64,000 nucleotides of DNA from Paenibacillus massiliensis subsp. panacisoli DSM 21345 (lineage in GTDB: Bacteria; Bacillota; Bacilli; Paenibacillales; Paenibacillaceae), in NCBI RefSeq assembly GCF_000426545.1, contig NZ_AUFO01000016.1, forward strand, positions 62,001 to 126,000, given 5' to 3'. Below, piece after piece: positions 35,194-42,568 of the stretch. A program made the position numbers and the translations under genes. A model generated the notes under the pieces. The model was not told the DNA's origin, did not search any database, and saw nothing but the letters and a program-made list of their open reading frames with translations. Each line of letters opens with the position of its first letter. Positions within the stretch are counted from its first letter, which is position 1.

Positions 35194-36522
35194 TTGAGTT
35201 ACAGCAAAGAAGACATTCTCCGTATTGCCAAGGAAGAAAACGTTCGCTTTATTCGTCTGCAGTTCACAGATTTGCTTGGTACCATTAAGAATGTAGAGAT
35301 TCCTCTGAGTCAGCTTGAGAAGGCACTTGATAACAAAATGATGTTTGATGGTTCTTCGATTGAAGGCTATGTCCGTATCGAGGAATCTGATATGTATCTG
35401 TATCCAGATCTAGATACATGGGTGATTTTCCCTTGGGTTACGCAAAACCGCGTGGCGCGCCTAATCTGTGATATTTATATGCCAAATGGCGAGCCGTTCG
35501 CTGGAGATCCACGTGGGATCTTGAAGAAAGTGTTGAAGGAAGCCGAAGAAATGGGCTACTCTTCCATGAATGTTGGACCTGAGCCTGAGTTCTTCCTGTT
35601 CAAGACAGATGAGAAGGGCAATCCGACAGAAGAATTGAATGACCAGGGTGGATACTTCGATCTGGCTCCAACGGATCTGGGCGAGAATTGCCGTCGCGAG
35701 ATCGTTCTGACACTGGAAGAGATGGGCTTCGAGATTGAAGCTTCCCACCACGAAGTAGCACCAGGACAGCATGAAATCGATTTTAAATATGCAGACGCTA
35801 TCAAGGCTGCGGATCAGATCCAGACGTTCAAGCTGGTCGTGAAGACTATCGCGAGACAGCATGGCCTGCACGCTACATTTATGCCTAAGCCATTGTTTGG
35901 CATGAACGGCTCGGGAATGCACTGTCACCAATCCTTGTTCCAAGGCGACACTAATGTATTCTATGATGAAAGCGACACGCTTGGCTTGAGCCAGACAGCA
36001 CGCTATTATATGGCAGGAGTGCTGAAGCACGCTCGTGCGATGGCGGCAATTACGAACCCTACGGTGAACTCGTACAAGCGTCTTGTACCAGGTTATGAGG
36101 CTCCTTCCTATGTGGCATGGTCTGCTAGCAACCGTAGCCCGATGATTCGAATTCCGGCATCTCGCGGTTTGAGTACTCGGATCGAGGTTCGTAACCCAGA
36201 TCCGGCTGCTAACCCTTATCTGGCACTGGCTGTAATGCTGAGAGCAGGTCTGGATGGCATTAAGCGTCAATTGACATTGCCAGCTCCGATTGACCGTAAC
36301 ATTTACGTCATGACAGAGGAAGAGCTGGTGGAGGAAGGCATTGCAAGCCTGCCTGCAGATCTGAAGGAAGCGCTCGGCGAGCTACTGCGCAGTGAAGTAA
36401 TTGCAAGTGCGCTGGGAGATCATGCGCTCGCATACTTCTATGAGCTTAAGGAAATTGAATGGGACATGTATCGTACTCAAGTTCACCAATGGGAACGCGA
36501 TCAATATCTGTCCTTGTATTAA
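35194..36522 (+). CDS. glnA: Glutamine synthetase type I
   Basis: A 442-residue glutamine synthetase (GSI-alpha length) that joins ammonia to glutamate using ATP. Visible motifs are [31 protein letters not shown], the ATP-site region [25 protein letters not shown], the glutamate-binding [19 protein letters not shown] and RIPASRG. The adenylylation tyrosine loop of the GSI-beta class is absent, as in Bacillus, where regulation is by feedback and GlnR/TnrA. The start is TTG 35194 after AAAGGAGAGG. A terminator follows the stop. Confidence 0.97.
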   Translation: MSYSKEDILRIAKEENVRFIRLQFTDLLGTIKNVEIPLSQLEKALDNKMMFDGSSIEGYVRIEESDMYLYPDLDTWVIFPWVTQNRVARLICDIYMPNGEPFAGDPRGILKKVLKEAEEMGYSSMNVGPEPEFFLFKTDEKGNPTEELNDQGGYFDLAPTDLGENCRREIVLTLEEMGFEIEASHHEVAPGQHEIDFKYADAIKAADQIQTFKLVVKTIARQHGLHATFMPKPLFGMNGSGMHCHQSLFQGDTNVFYDESDTLGLSQTARYYMAGVLKHARAMAAITNPTVNSYKRLVPGYEAPSYVAWSASNRSPMIRIPASRGLSTRIEVRNPDPAANPYLALAVMLRAGLDGIKRQLTLPAPIDRNIYVMTEEELVEEGIASLPADLKEALGELLRSEVIASALGDHALAYFYELKEIEWDMYRTQVHQWERDQYLSLY

Positions 36523-36528
36523 GATGAT

Positions 36529-36563
36529 AACCCTTGGGGCCATAAGGCTCCAAGGTTTTTTTG
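36529..36563 (+). terminator. Rho-independent terminator of glnRA
   Basis: AACCCTTGGGGCC pairs with GGCTCCAAGGTT (one bulge, one mismatch) around ATAA, followed by seven T. The next 320 bases up to 36888 are AT-rich and show no gene, no known riboswitch and no clear promoter. Confidence 0.9.
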
Positions 36564-36888
36564 CTTTGTTGAAGGGGCGAAATACCCCTACTGTCGAAGT
36601 AGATCAAATACATAGAATTACTACTGCTAAGATATCTATTTCTAAGAAATACTTCCCCCTCACACTTGTTAAAAATTTGGTATGGTAATTTGATTCTAAT
36701 TCAAATTGAGTATGGTGAGCCCGAATCTATAAATGCTGAAGCTTTTGAGCAGGCGACGAGGTGCCGTTGCTATATCCAGCTGTGATCATAGAATAAAGGA
36801 AGAGAGTAATTAGTAAAGAGAGTAGTGAGGGAGATTACTAGCTATTCTAGATGACACGTCCGTATTCATGAAAAGGAGAGGGGCAAGC

Positions 36889-37617
36889 ATGATGACAAAT
36901 CCATTCGATGGTTACCGACTTACCAGCCCATTCGGATATCGGAATAGTCCTGTGGACCAGGTCAGAAGATTTCATCGCGGAGTGGACCTGGTCATTACCC
37001 CGCCTGATGGCGAAATAAAAGCATTTACTTCAGGGTTGGTCCTTCATGCCAAGCTAGGAGTTACCGGCTCTGGATTCGGTAATATGGGTATAGTGGTTGC
37101 TATACGTGATGTGCATGGATATCTACATGTATATGCGCATCTTTCTAGTGCGGGAGTAAGGGAGGGGCAGCAAGTTCAGCGAGGCCAGGTCATTGGTCGG
37201 CAGGGGAGTACGGGGAGTTCAACAGGACCACATTTACATTACGAAATTCGTAGGACATCATCACCCTCATATGGCTACACACCCACAGAAGCTGGAGTTG
37301 TAGAGCCTACTCAATACTTGATAAATTATTATAGGGCAACAGAGCCGGGGAAGGAGAACCCAGTGACACAGGAAAGAGATGTTCATGTCGTCAGCCCATG
37401 GGCCGAGAAGGATTGGAAGGAAGCCGAAGCTAACGGTTATTTTGACGGCAGTCGACCAGGAGCACCAATGACCAGGGAGGAAGCAGCGATTGTGATTAAT
37501 CGCTTGCGGCGAAATTTCTTGACTTTGATTGGGGAAGTCGGGGGAAATGTAAAAGAGCTAGACGAGCGCTTAAAGAGGATCGAAAGTGCCACTAATCAAA
37601 CACCTAATAATTCCTGA
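36889..37617 (+). CDS. M23 family metallopeptidase (LytM-type endolysin) without signal peptide
   Basis: A 242-residue protein. Residues 1-140 form an M23 zinc endopeptidase: SPFGYRNSP, metal ligands in RRFHRGVDL (HxxxD) and GPHLHYEIR (HxH), and the VYAHLSSAGVREGQQVQRGQVIGRQGSTG strand pair. A linker is followed by a short SLH-like helical motif (SPWAEKDWKEAEANGYFDGSRPGAPMTREEAAIVINRL) and a predicted coiled-coil tail. No signal peptide is visible, which is typical for phage endolysins that leave through a holin. The in-frame ATG 36868 is rejected because AAAAGGAGAGG lies just before ATG 36889. It sits alone between glnA and lexA, a region that differs between genomes, so it may be a phage-derived remnant or a domesticated lysin. 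Confidence 0.82.
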   Translation: MMTNPFDGYRLTSPFGYRNSPVDQVRRFHRGVDLVITPPDGEIKAFTSGLVLHAKLGVTGSGFGNMGIVVAIRDVHGYLHVYAHLSSAGVREGQQVQRGQVIGRQGSTGSSTGPHLHYEIRRTSSPSYGYTPTEAGVVEPTQYLINYYRATEPGKENPVTQERDVHVVSPWAEKDWKEAEANGYFDGSRPGAPMTREEAAIVINRLRRNFLTLIGEVGGNVKELDERLKRIESATNQTPNNS

Positions 37618-37801
37618 ATGAATGTATTGCCAGTTGCGCACGTATCCGTGTACTCGGATACTCACTAAATGATCCTATGGCCTGAATTGAAGCAGTATTA
37701 GAAGTATAATGCCAGAAAAATATGCCGGAAACATAGACTAGAATCGCACGTTATGCTTTACGAAAGTATGACACTTAGAGGTACCCTAATTATTACGCAA
37801 G

Positions 37802-37868
37802 AATACACCCTCATAATACTTAGAAGAAGCAAGCGCGCTTGTCCAATCATAGTAAATGAGGGTGTATT
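37802..37868. repeat. Large inverted repeat (13-bp arms) with internal palindrome
   Basis: AATACACCCTCAT (37802-37814) is repeated perfectly inverted as ATGAGGGTGTATT (37856-37868). The 41-base loop contains the 12-bp perfect palindrome CAAGCGCGCTTG (37830-37841). It lies between the M23 gene and the 3' end of lexA. There is no T run on either strand, so it does not look like a terminator. The role is unknown; a protein-binding site, a recombination or extrusion site, or the relic of a small mobile element are possibilities. Confidence 0.8.
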
Positions 37869-37896
37869 GGCTTATATCTTACATACTGAAAGAAGT

Positions 37897-38523
37897 CTAG
37901 TGGAAATCTCTGAAGAGTCCTACAACCTTGCCCAAAATTGTAACATGGGTTAAACGCAACGGTTCAAAAGCAGGGTTCTCTGGCTGCAGTCGGATGTGAT
38001 CCTTTTCCTTGTAGAAGGTCTTCACAGTTGCTTCGTCCTCTTCAGTCATGGCAACGACGATCTCTCCGTTATTCGCAGTCTGTTGTTGACGAACGATCAC
38101 GTAATCCCCGTTGGAAATGCCTGCCTCGATCATACTATCCCCTACAACAGATAGCATAAACATCTTGTCCTCGCCAACGAACTGCTGAGGAAGAGGAAAG
38201 TAGTCCTCAATGTTCTCAGTAGCTGTAATAGGTACACCAGCTGTAACTTTGCCGACGACAGGGACACGAGACACCGTATAGTTGAACATATGGGCATTAT
38301 CGGATTCTTCCTGACCCAGAAGCTCAATGGCGCGTGGTTTTGTAGGGTCACGACGAATCAAGCCCTTCTTCTCAAGACGATCCAGATGACCATGAACTGT
38401 CGAGCTGGACGCCAAGCCTACTGCTTCGCCAATCTCTCGGACTGAAGGAGGATATCCCTTCAAGCGTACTTCATTACGTATGAATTCAAGTATTGCCTGT
38501 TGTCTGCTGGAAATCTTGGACAT
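37897..38523 (-). CDS. lexA: SOS repressor LexA
   Basis: A 208-residue LexA. The N-terminal winged helix ([52 protein letters not shown]) binds DNA. The C-terminal autoprotease has the cleavage site Ala-Gly in GKVTAGVP, catalytic Ser in [11 protein letters not shown] and Lys in EATVKTFY. It represses the DNA-damage regulon until RecA triggers self-cleavage. It is divergent from yneA, as in B. subtilis. Its own promoter carries LexA boxes, so it is autoregulated. Confidence 0.97.
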   Translation of the reverse strand: MSKISSRQQAILEFIRNEVRLKGYPPSVREIGEAVGLASSSTVHGHLDRLEKKGLIRRDPTKPRAIELLGQEESDNAHMFNYTVSRVPVVGKVTAGVPITATENIEDYFPLPQQFVGEDKMFMLSVVGDSMIEAGISNGDYVIVRQQQTANNGEIVVAMTEEDEATVKTFYKEKDHIRLQPENPAFEPLRLTHVTILGKVVGLFRDFH

Positions 38524-38558
38524 ACCGTATCAACCCCAATATAGTAACGTTTGGGAAA

Positions 38559-38587
38559 ATTATAACATAGAACTTCCGTTCGCACAA
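38559..38587 (-). promoter_or_regulatory. lexA promoter (minus strand)
   Basis: Read on the minus strand, TTGTGC (38587-38582) and TATAAT (38564-38559) are separated by exactly 17 bp. A LexA box fills the spacer, so repressor and polymerase would exclude each other. Confidence 0.75.
38569..38582 (-). promoter_or_regulatory. LexA box 1 (lexA promoter)
   Basis: On the minus strand CGAACGGAAGTTCT matches the Gram-positive SOS box CGAAC-N4-GTTCG at nine of ten defined positions. It lies within the lexA promoter spacer. Confidence 0.85.
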
Positions 38588-38598
38588 ACATAAGTTCT
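38585..38598. promoter_or_regulatory. LexA box 2 (lexA promoter, weaker)
   Basis: CAAACATAAGTTCT matches CGAAC-N4-GTTCG at eight of ten defined positions and abuts the lexA -35 element. Confidence 0.55.
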
Positions 38599-38912
38599 AA
38601 ATAGCGCGTGATTAAATGAAGTTAGATCCGTTTCCAGGTAGCCATTGACTGGAGTACTGGCTATTGAGAAACGTAGGTCGTACGGCATGTAACCATCGCC
38701 TAAAGAGTGTACTTTTTTGCAGCATAAAGTGAATGTTTACAATAGATCTACAAATGGGATGCAATTAATGTAGTACATGAATAGTTATCTGACATATGGT
38801 TTTGGGTCTATTGAGCTGTTGCTCATACCAAAGACGTCAATTGCTTGAGATCAAGACGGGTGAATGAAAAGAAGCAGAAGTTGATGCTTCGGAACAAAGT
38901 CGAAAAAAAAGG

Positions 38913-38926
38913 AGAACTTTTGTTCG
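38913..38926 (+). promoter_or_regulatory. LexA box 3 (yneA upstream region)
   Basis: AGAACTTTTGTTCG matches the SOS box CGAAC-N4-GTTCG at nine of ten defined positions, ten bases upstream of the yneA -35 element. Confidence 0.8.
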
Positions 38927-38935
38927 GATAATGTA

Positions 38936-38964
38936 TTGAACAAAACATGTGTTCGTGTTATATT
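38936..38964 (+). promoter_or_regulatory. yneA promoter with nested LexA box
   Basis: TTGAAC (38936-38941) and TATATT (38959-38964) are 17 bp apart. The spacer holds a LexA box at 38942-38955 (AAAACATGTGTTCG, eight of ten defined positions), so LexA would block this promoter directly. Confidence 0.8.
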
Positions 38965-38978
38965 GATTTCAATATTAA

Positions 38979-38992
38979 CGAACACATGTTTG
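38979..38992 (+). promoter_or_regulatory. LexA box 5 (between yneA promoter and start)
   Basis: CGAACACATGTTTG matches CGAAC-N4-GTTCG at nine of ten defined positions and ends at the ribosome-binding site of yneA. It gives the gene three operators. Confidence 0.8.
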
Positions 38993-39005
38993 GAGGGCTC
39001 GGAAA

Positions 39006-39356
39006 ATGAGATATACAACTTACAATAGCATCTATGCTTCTACAAGTTCTGAAGCAATTTCACATACCCAAAGCTTACTGGTGCGACTTACAAAATCCGT
39101 TTTGTTCAGACTTGTTTCAATTATGTTTTTGTTGTGGTTGAGCGGAACAGGAATTATTACAGTACTTGCTGATGAGGGAAATACCCAGCCATTGGCCGAA
39201 AAGGTTGTTGTAGAACCTGGAGATACGTTGTGGGGGATTGCGGTGTCCCATAAGCCTGAGAGAATGGACCCGAGAGTCTATATTGAAGCGATCAAGCATG
39301 TAAATGGGTTGAAGGAGTCAGGAGTAAGAGCTGGACAGGTGCTGTACCTTCCCTAA
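39006..39356 (+). CDS. yneA: SOS cell division suppressor YneA-like protein
   Basis: A 116-residue membrane-anchored protein. It has a cytosolic N-terminus of about 35 residues, one transmembrane helix (LVSIMFLLWLSGTGIITVLA) and an external LysM domain (VVVEPGDTLWGIAVSHKP to GQVLYLP). This matches YneA, which blocks division during the SOS response in Bacillus. Its place, divergent from lexA behind three LexA boxes, supports the call more than sequence alone. The N-terminal extension is longer than in B. subtilis YneA. ATG 39006 has GGAGG nine bases upstream. A possible hairpin follows at 39381. Confidence 0.88.
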   Translation: MRYTTYNSIYASTSSEAISHTQSLLVRLTKSVLFRLVSIMFLLWLSGTGIITVLADEGNTQPLAEKVVVEPGDTLWGIAVSHKPERMDPRVYIEAIKHVNGLKESGVRAGQVLYLP

Positions 39357-39380
39357 GATGGATGTCATGCTTTAAATTTT

Positions 39381-39404
39381 GGATAGTAGATACTTTGACT
39401 ATCC
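39381..39404 (+). terminator. Weak hairpin after yneA
   Basis: GGATAGT and ACTATCC form a perfect 7-bp stem with a 10-base loop, 24 bases after yneA, without an immediate T run. The remaining 360 bases up to ynzC are AT-rich and contain no gene that I can support. Confidence 0.4.
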
Positions 39405-39767
39405 TCCCTGCTTTTAAGTTGAGTCCCTATGTTATTAATTTTGCACGATCTCCTATCCTTCATTAAATTAATGATCCATGAATCGGCATTTCAGATGAGA
39501 ATTAAGTATCTGATATATAAAGGTCTCAGATATTGCACTGTCGATTTTGCAGGATTATGAATACAGCTAATATGAATGAGCTATCCTATGATTCTTATGG
39601 AAAATCCAGCTCGATTGTTTATGTACAGTAATATTGTATCTTCTATTACATATCCGTTCCTAGTCTTGTCTGGAACTTCATTTGTAGCTTGTTGGGGCGT
39701 GCCTTGACAAGCTCTTTTCTACATGTCAAAGTGTATTATATCTTTGCTTATAATGGAGGGAAATAGA

Positions 39768-39980
39768 TTGGAGATTGAGGTATTAGTTGAGCGCATTAAC
39801 GTGCTCGCGCGTAAAGCCAAACAAGAGGGACTTACAGAAGAGGAGACCCTGGAGCGAGCTGAGCTCCGTGAAATATATCTCGGCAACATCCGCAAAAATT
39901 TCCGGCAGCAGCTGGAATCCATTGAATTCGTGGATGATGAGAGTTCAAAAGAAGATGGATCAGACAGCAAAAAGCAATAA
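39768..39980 (+). CDS. ynzC: DUF896 protein (YnzC family)
   Basis: A 70-residue helical protein of the DUF896/YnzC family. A helical hairpin (VLVERINVLARKAKQEGLTEEETLERAELREIYLGNIRKNFRQQLESI) is followed by a short acidic tail. The frame opens at 39723 with ATG and again at 39753, but the latter overlaps GGAGGG (39755-39760). The start is therefore TTG 39768, which also matches the family's usual N-terminus. In B. subtilis ynzC also lies in the lexA-yneA neighbourhood. The function is unknown. Confidence 0.88.
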   Translation: MEIEVLVERINVLARKAKQEGLTEEETLERAELREIYLGNIRKNFRQQLESIEFVDDESSKEDGSDSKKQ

Positions 39981-40049
39981 TGCTTCGAAAAATCGTAAGA
40001 CCGCTTCAACTATGCACTAGCGGATATTCCATGGGAAGGAACTGTGAAT

Positions 40050-40574
40050 ATGTCTCGATCATTTGAGCGAAAAGTACGTAAAAATATGCAACAGGTCAAT
40101 AAAAACCGTAAGAAAAACGGTCAACAAACTATACAAGGAGGCAGCGCTTCGACTGGCGACAAGTTCTATGGCCGCAATGTGAGTGTACCGGTCATGCTGG
40201 CGGGCCTGGCTATTCTGTATTTGTCCATGACGCTCTTTCTGACCAATCGGGGTATGGGCACCATGGACTGGGTCGTCTTTGTATTGTATATCTTACTAGC
40301 AGTTATCTTCTTCCTGCGTCGTCCTTACTTGAGAATAACCAAGGACACACTATACTCTTTCCGCAGCGGTCGTGAGAAGTTCATGGCAGTAAAGGATATC
40401 AAGAGTATTCAGGTGCAACGTGGCTATGTAACGGTTGAGAAGAATGGCAGATGGGGCAACTGGGTGTTTTCCAAGACACTCGCCAGATATGACACGGACG
40501 CTATTACCGAACGTCTGAAGGCATTTGCAGCACTTCACAACATTAAATTTACAGAAGAACATCCAAAAAGCTAA
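40050..40574 (+). CDS. Two-helix membrane protein with PH-like C-terminal domain, unknown function
   Basis: A 174-residue protein. The very basic Lys/Gln/Asn-rich N-terminus (1-40) is followed by two transmembrane helices (VMLAGLAILYLSMTLFLT and WVVFVLYILLAVIFFLRRPYL). A C-terminal beta-rich domain follows (LRITKDTLYSFRSGREKFMAVKDIKSIQVQRGYVTVEK) that looks like a bacterial PH-type fold. I do not recognise a named family. The in-frame GTG at 40044 is too close to GAAGGAA, so ATG 40050 was chosen. It lies 20 bases before the HAD phosphatase gene on the same strand and is probably cotranscribed. Confidence 0.72.
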   Translation: MSRSFERKVRKNMQQVNKNRKKNGQQTIQGGSASTGDKFYGRNVSVPVMLAGLAILYLSMTLFLTNRGMGTMDWVVFVLYILLAVIFFLRRPYLRITKDTLYSFRSGREKFMAVKDIKSIQVQRGYVTVEKNGRWGNWVFSKTLARYDTDAITERLKAFAALHNIKFTEEHPKS

Positions 40575-40594
40575 AGAAGAGTGGGGCGGTTAAG

Positions 40595-41389
40595 ATGACA
40601 ATCCAAGCGGTTATGTTTGATCTGGACGATACTTTGCTATGGGATGAACGCAGTGTAGAGGAATCTTTCGATGCTGTATGTGAGCAGGCTGCTTCTGAGA
40701 AGGGGATCGATCCGGCGAAATTAAAAGAAGCAGTACGTGCGGAGGCGCGTGCTCTTTATGAGTCCTATGAGACCTTTCCATTCACGAAATTGATAGGCAT
40801 TAATCCTTTTGAAGGCTTATGGGCTCATTTCAATGGAGGAGAGCAGACGGAGTTCCGAAATCTGGAGCAGCTTGCGCCCGTTTACCGTACAGAATCCTGG
40901 CGTAAAGGTCTTGAGCGATTAGGTGTACAGGATGCGGAGCTGGCGGCTAGGCTCGCAGATCAATTCATGTCTGAGCGGAGGTCACGTCCGTACGTATATG
41001 AGGAGACCTTCGCAGTTCTGAAAGAGCTGAAGGATCGCCAATTCAAGCTGCTTTTGTTGACGAACGGCTGTCCGTCCCTGCAGCAGGAGAAGCTGGATGG
41101 TGTTCCTGAGCTGGCGCCTTACTTTGATCACATTATCATCTCGGGAAGCTTCGGGAAAGGGAAACCAGACCCGACTATCTTTGAGCATGCTCTTTCCCAA
41201 CTAGGTGTTACTAGTGAGGAAGCAATTATGGTGGGTGACAAGCTGACAACGGACATTAAGGGAGCGGTAGCTGCCCATATTCGTGCGGTATGGGTGAATC
41301 GGAACGGCAAGACAAATACCGAATCGATTCAGCCAGACTACGAGATAAAGCATTTATCCGAGCTGCACGATATCATTCAATCGATCTAA
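40595..41389 (+). CDS. HAD superfamily hydrolase (subfamily IA)
   Basis: A 264-residue haloacid-dehalogenase-type phosphatase. Motif I is MFDLDDTLLW (catalytic Asp9 and Asp11), motif II LLLLTNG, motif III lysine in FGKGKPDP and motif IV IMVGDKLTTDIKGA. A helical cap of type C1 lies between motifs I and II (about 20-105). The layout is close to YjjG/YsaA-like nucleotidase or phosphatase proteins. The substrate is unknown. A strong terminator follows 120 bases downstream. Confidence 0.88.
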   Translation: MTIQAVMFDLDDTLLWDERSVEESFDAVCEQAASEKGIDPAKLKEAVRAEARALYESYETFPFTKLIGINPFEGLWAHFNGGEQTEFRNLEQLAPVYRTESWRKGLERLGVQDAELAARLADQFMSERRSRPYVYEETFAVLKELKDRQFKLLLLTNGCPSLQQEKLDGVPELAPYFDHIIISGSFGKGKPDPTIFEHALSQLGVTSEEAIMVGDKLTTDIKGAVAAHIRAVWVNRNGKTNTESIQPDYEIKHLSELHDIIQSI

Positions 41390-41508
41390 TCAGGCATCTT
41401 AACTGATCCTTGAAACCCTTTCGTTGTGGTAAGTTCACGTAATTAGACTTGGCTTATGGAAAAGTGAATTAAAATTTAGTGGTGATAAAAGACAGTATCA
41501 ATGCAGCG

Positions 41509-41552
41509 AAAACGGCATGACCTCATTTTTTGTGGGGTCAGTGCCGTTTTTT
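41509..41552 (+). terminator. Rho-independent terminator after HAD gene
   Basis: AAAACGGCATGACCTC pairs with the downstream GGGGTCAGTGCCGTTTT segment (one mismatch) and ends in a run of T. It can act on the plus strand, and with the leading A run partly on the other strand. Confidence 0.8.
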
Positions 41553-41560
41553 GCATGCGC

Positions 41561-41603
41561 AAAAAACAAGCTCCATAGTCCTTTTCAGAACATGGAGCTT
41601 GTT
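41561..41603 (-). terminator. Rho-independent terminator of mtnD (minus strand)
   Basis: AACAAGCTCCAT (41565-41576) and ATGGAGCTTGTT (41592-41603) form a perfect 12-bp stem. On the minus strand it is followed by TTTT. It lies about 115 bases beyond the mtnD stop. Confidence 0.85.
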
Positions 41604-41717
41604 CATAGTTAATATCGTACGAGATGCTGAAGCGCTGAGGGACTACGAACTGGGTAAGAATTGAGATTAAGCTGAGACCCATCACCTCAGCTTAAGTTGA
41701 ATTGTTGCAATTCGAAA

Positions 41718-42260
41718 TTACGCCTTGATAAAGGTAGGATCATCGTAGTGCTCAGCAATCCAGCCATTTTCCTCAATAAACAGTCGCACAGCAACGATTT
41801 TTTGATTTTCCATTAGTGTGAAGAAGTGAGGGGTGTTCTCCGGTACGGAAATGACATCGCCTGGAGAGAGCTCAACGTTGAAGTAACCAAGCTCTTCGCC
41901 GCCCTTAATGATAAAGATTCCTTTGCCGCCGACAATCGCGCGAATCTCATCCTCGGTATGTGTATGAATATCCTCGAATTTGGCAAGAAGCTCCTCCAGA
42001 TTCGGTGTGGCTTCAGAGAGAGTGATCACATCCCAAATTTTATAGCCTCTACGTGCCGCCAAGTCCCTAATTTCGCTATCGAATGTCTCTAGTACTTGTT
42101 TTTTCTGTTCATCTGTGAGTAAAAATTTCTCCTTCAGTTCGGAAGAAAGCTTGCTGACATCCCAATGCTCATACAGCACCTCTTGCTTCTCCAAAAATGC
42201 TCTCACAGCCTGATCTCCGGTAATACGCTCCCCAGTGTTGCGAATCACGATTTCAGCCAT
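41718..42260 (-). CDS. mtnD: Acireductone dioxygenase
   Basis: A 180-residue cupin enzyme of the methionine salvage pathway. The metal site is intact: HTHTEDEIR (two His and one Glu) and a third His in ENTPHFFTL. It oxidises acireductone to the keto-acid precursor of methionine (iron form) or an off-pathway product (nickel form). GAGGGAG lies six bases before the ATG at 42260 on the minus strand; the longer frame to 42281 has no better site. No other mtn genes are in the window, so it is a stand-alone salvage gene, divergent from metH. Confidence 0.93.
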   Translation of the reverse strand: MAEIVIRNTGERITGDQAVRAFLEKQEVLYEHWDVSKLSSELKEKFLLTDEQKKQVLETFDSEIRDLAARRGYKIWDVITLSEATPNLEELLAKFEDIHTHTEDEIRAIVGGKGIFIIKGGEELGYFNVELSPGDVISVPENTPHFFTLMENQKIVAVRLFIEENGWIAEHYDDPTFIKA

Positions 42261-42568
42261 TTCATTCTCCCTCTTTTCCACTTGGATTAATTATATTAAT
42301 ATTAATATAATATTATAACCAATGCTAGTTCATTTGTCGATGAAGATTATGAGAGGATATGCATAACTTATCCATAGCTAGAGAGAAATTATAGAGAGTG
42401 AATTTCCTGGTGCGCATTTACCATGACGGGGATTCGTATCTGTTGTCGATGCTTAGCTGTAATTTATGATTTTGATTATGTAAGGTTTATGTATGAAAAT
42501 GCGAGTTGAATGTATCATATTGACGGTCTTTCTGCTAAACTAAGATTTAACGTTTTACGGGGGGGAAC

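Noticed and set aside
36564-36888. Possible riboswitch (such as c-di-AMP/ydaO type) before the M23 peptidase gene
   Set aside because: Cell wall hydrolase genes often carry one, but none of the conserved ydaO blocks could be found, and there is no terminator before the start codon.
37753-37953. Plus-strand ORF of 66 codons across the inverted repeat
   Set aside because: It runs antisense into the lexA 3' end, includes the palindrome, has no ribosome site and a random-looking composition.
39704-39739. TTGACA with TATTAT as promoter of ynzC
   Set aside because: The spacer is 24 bp, too long for a sigma-A promoter; the inner TTGACA/TGTCAA repeat is short and likely chance.
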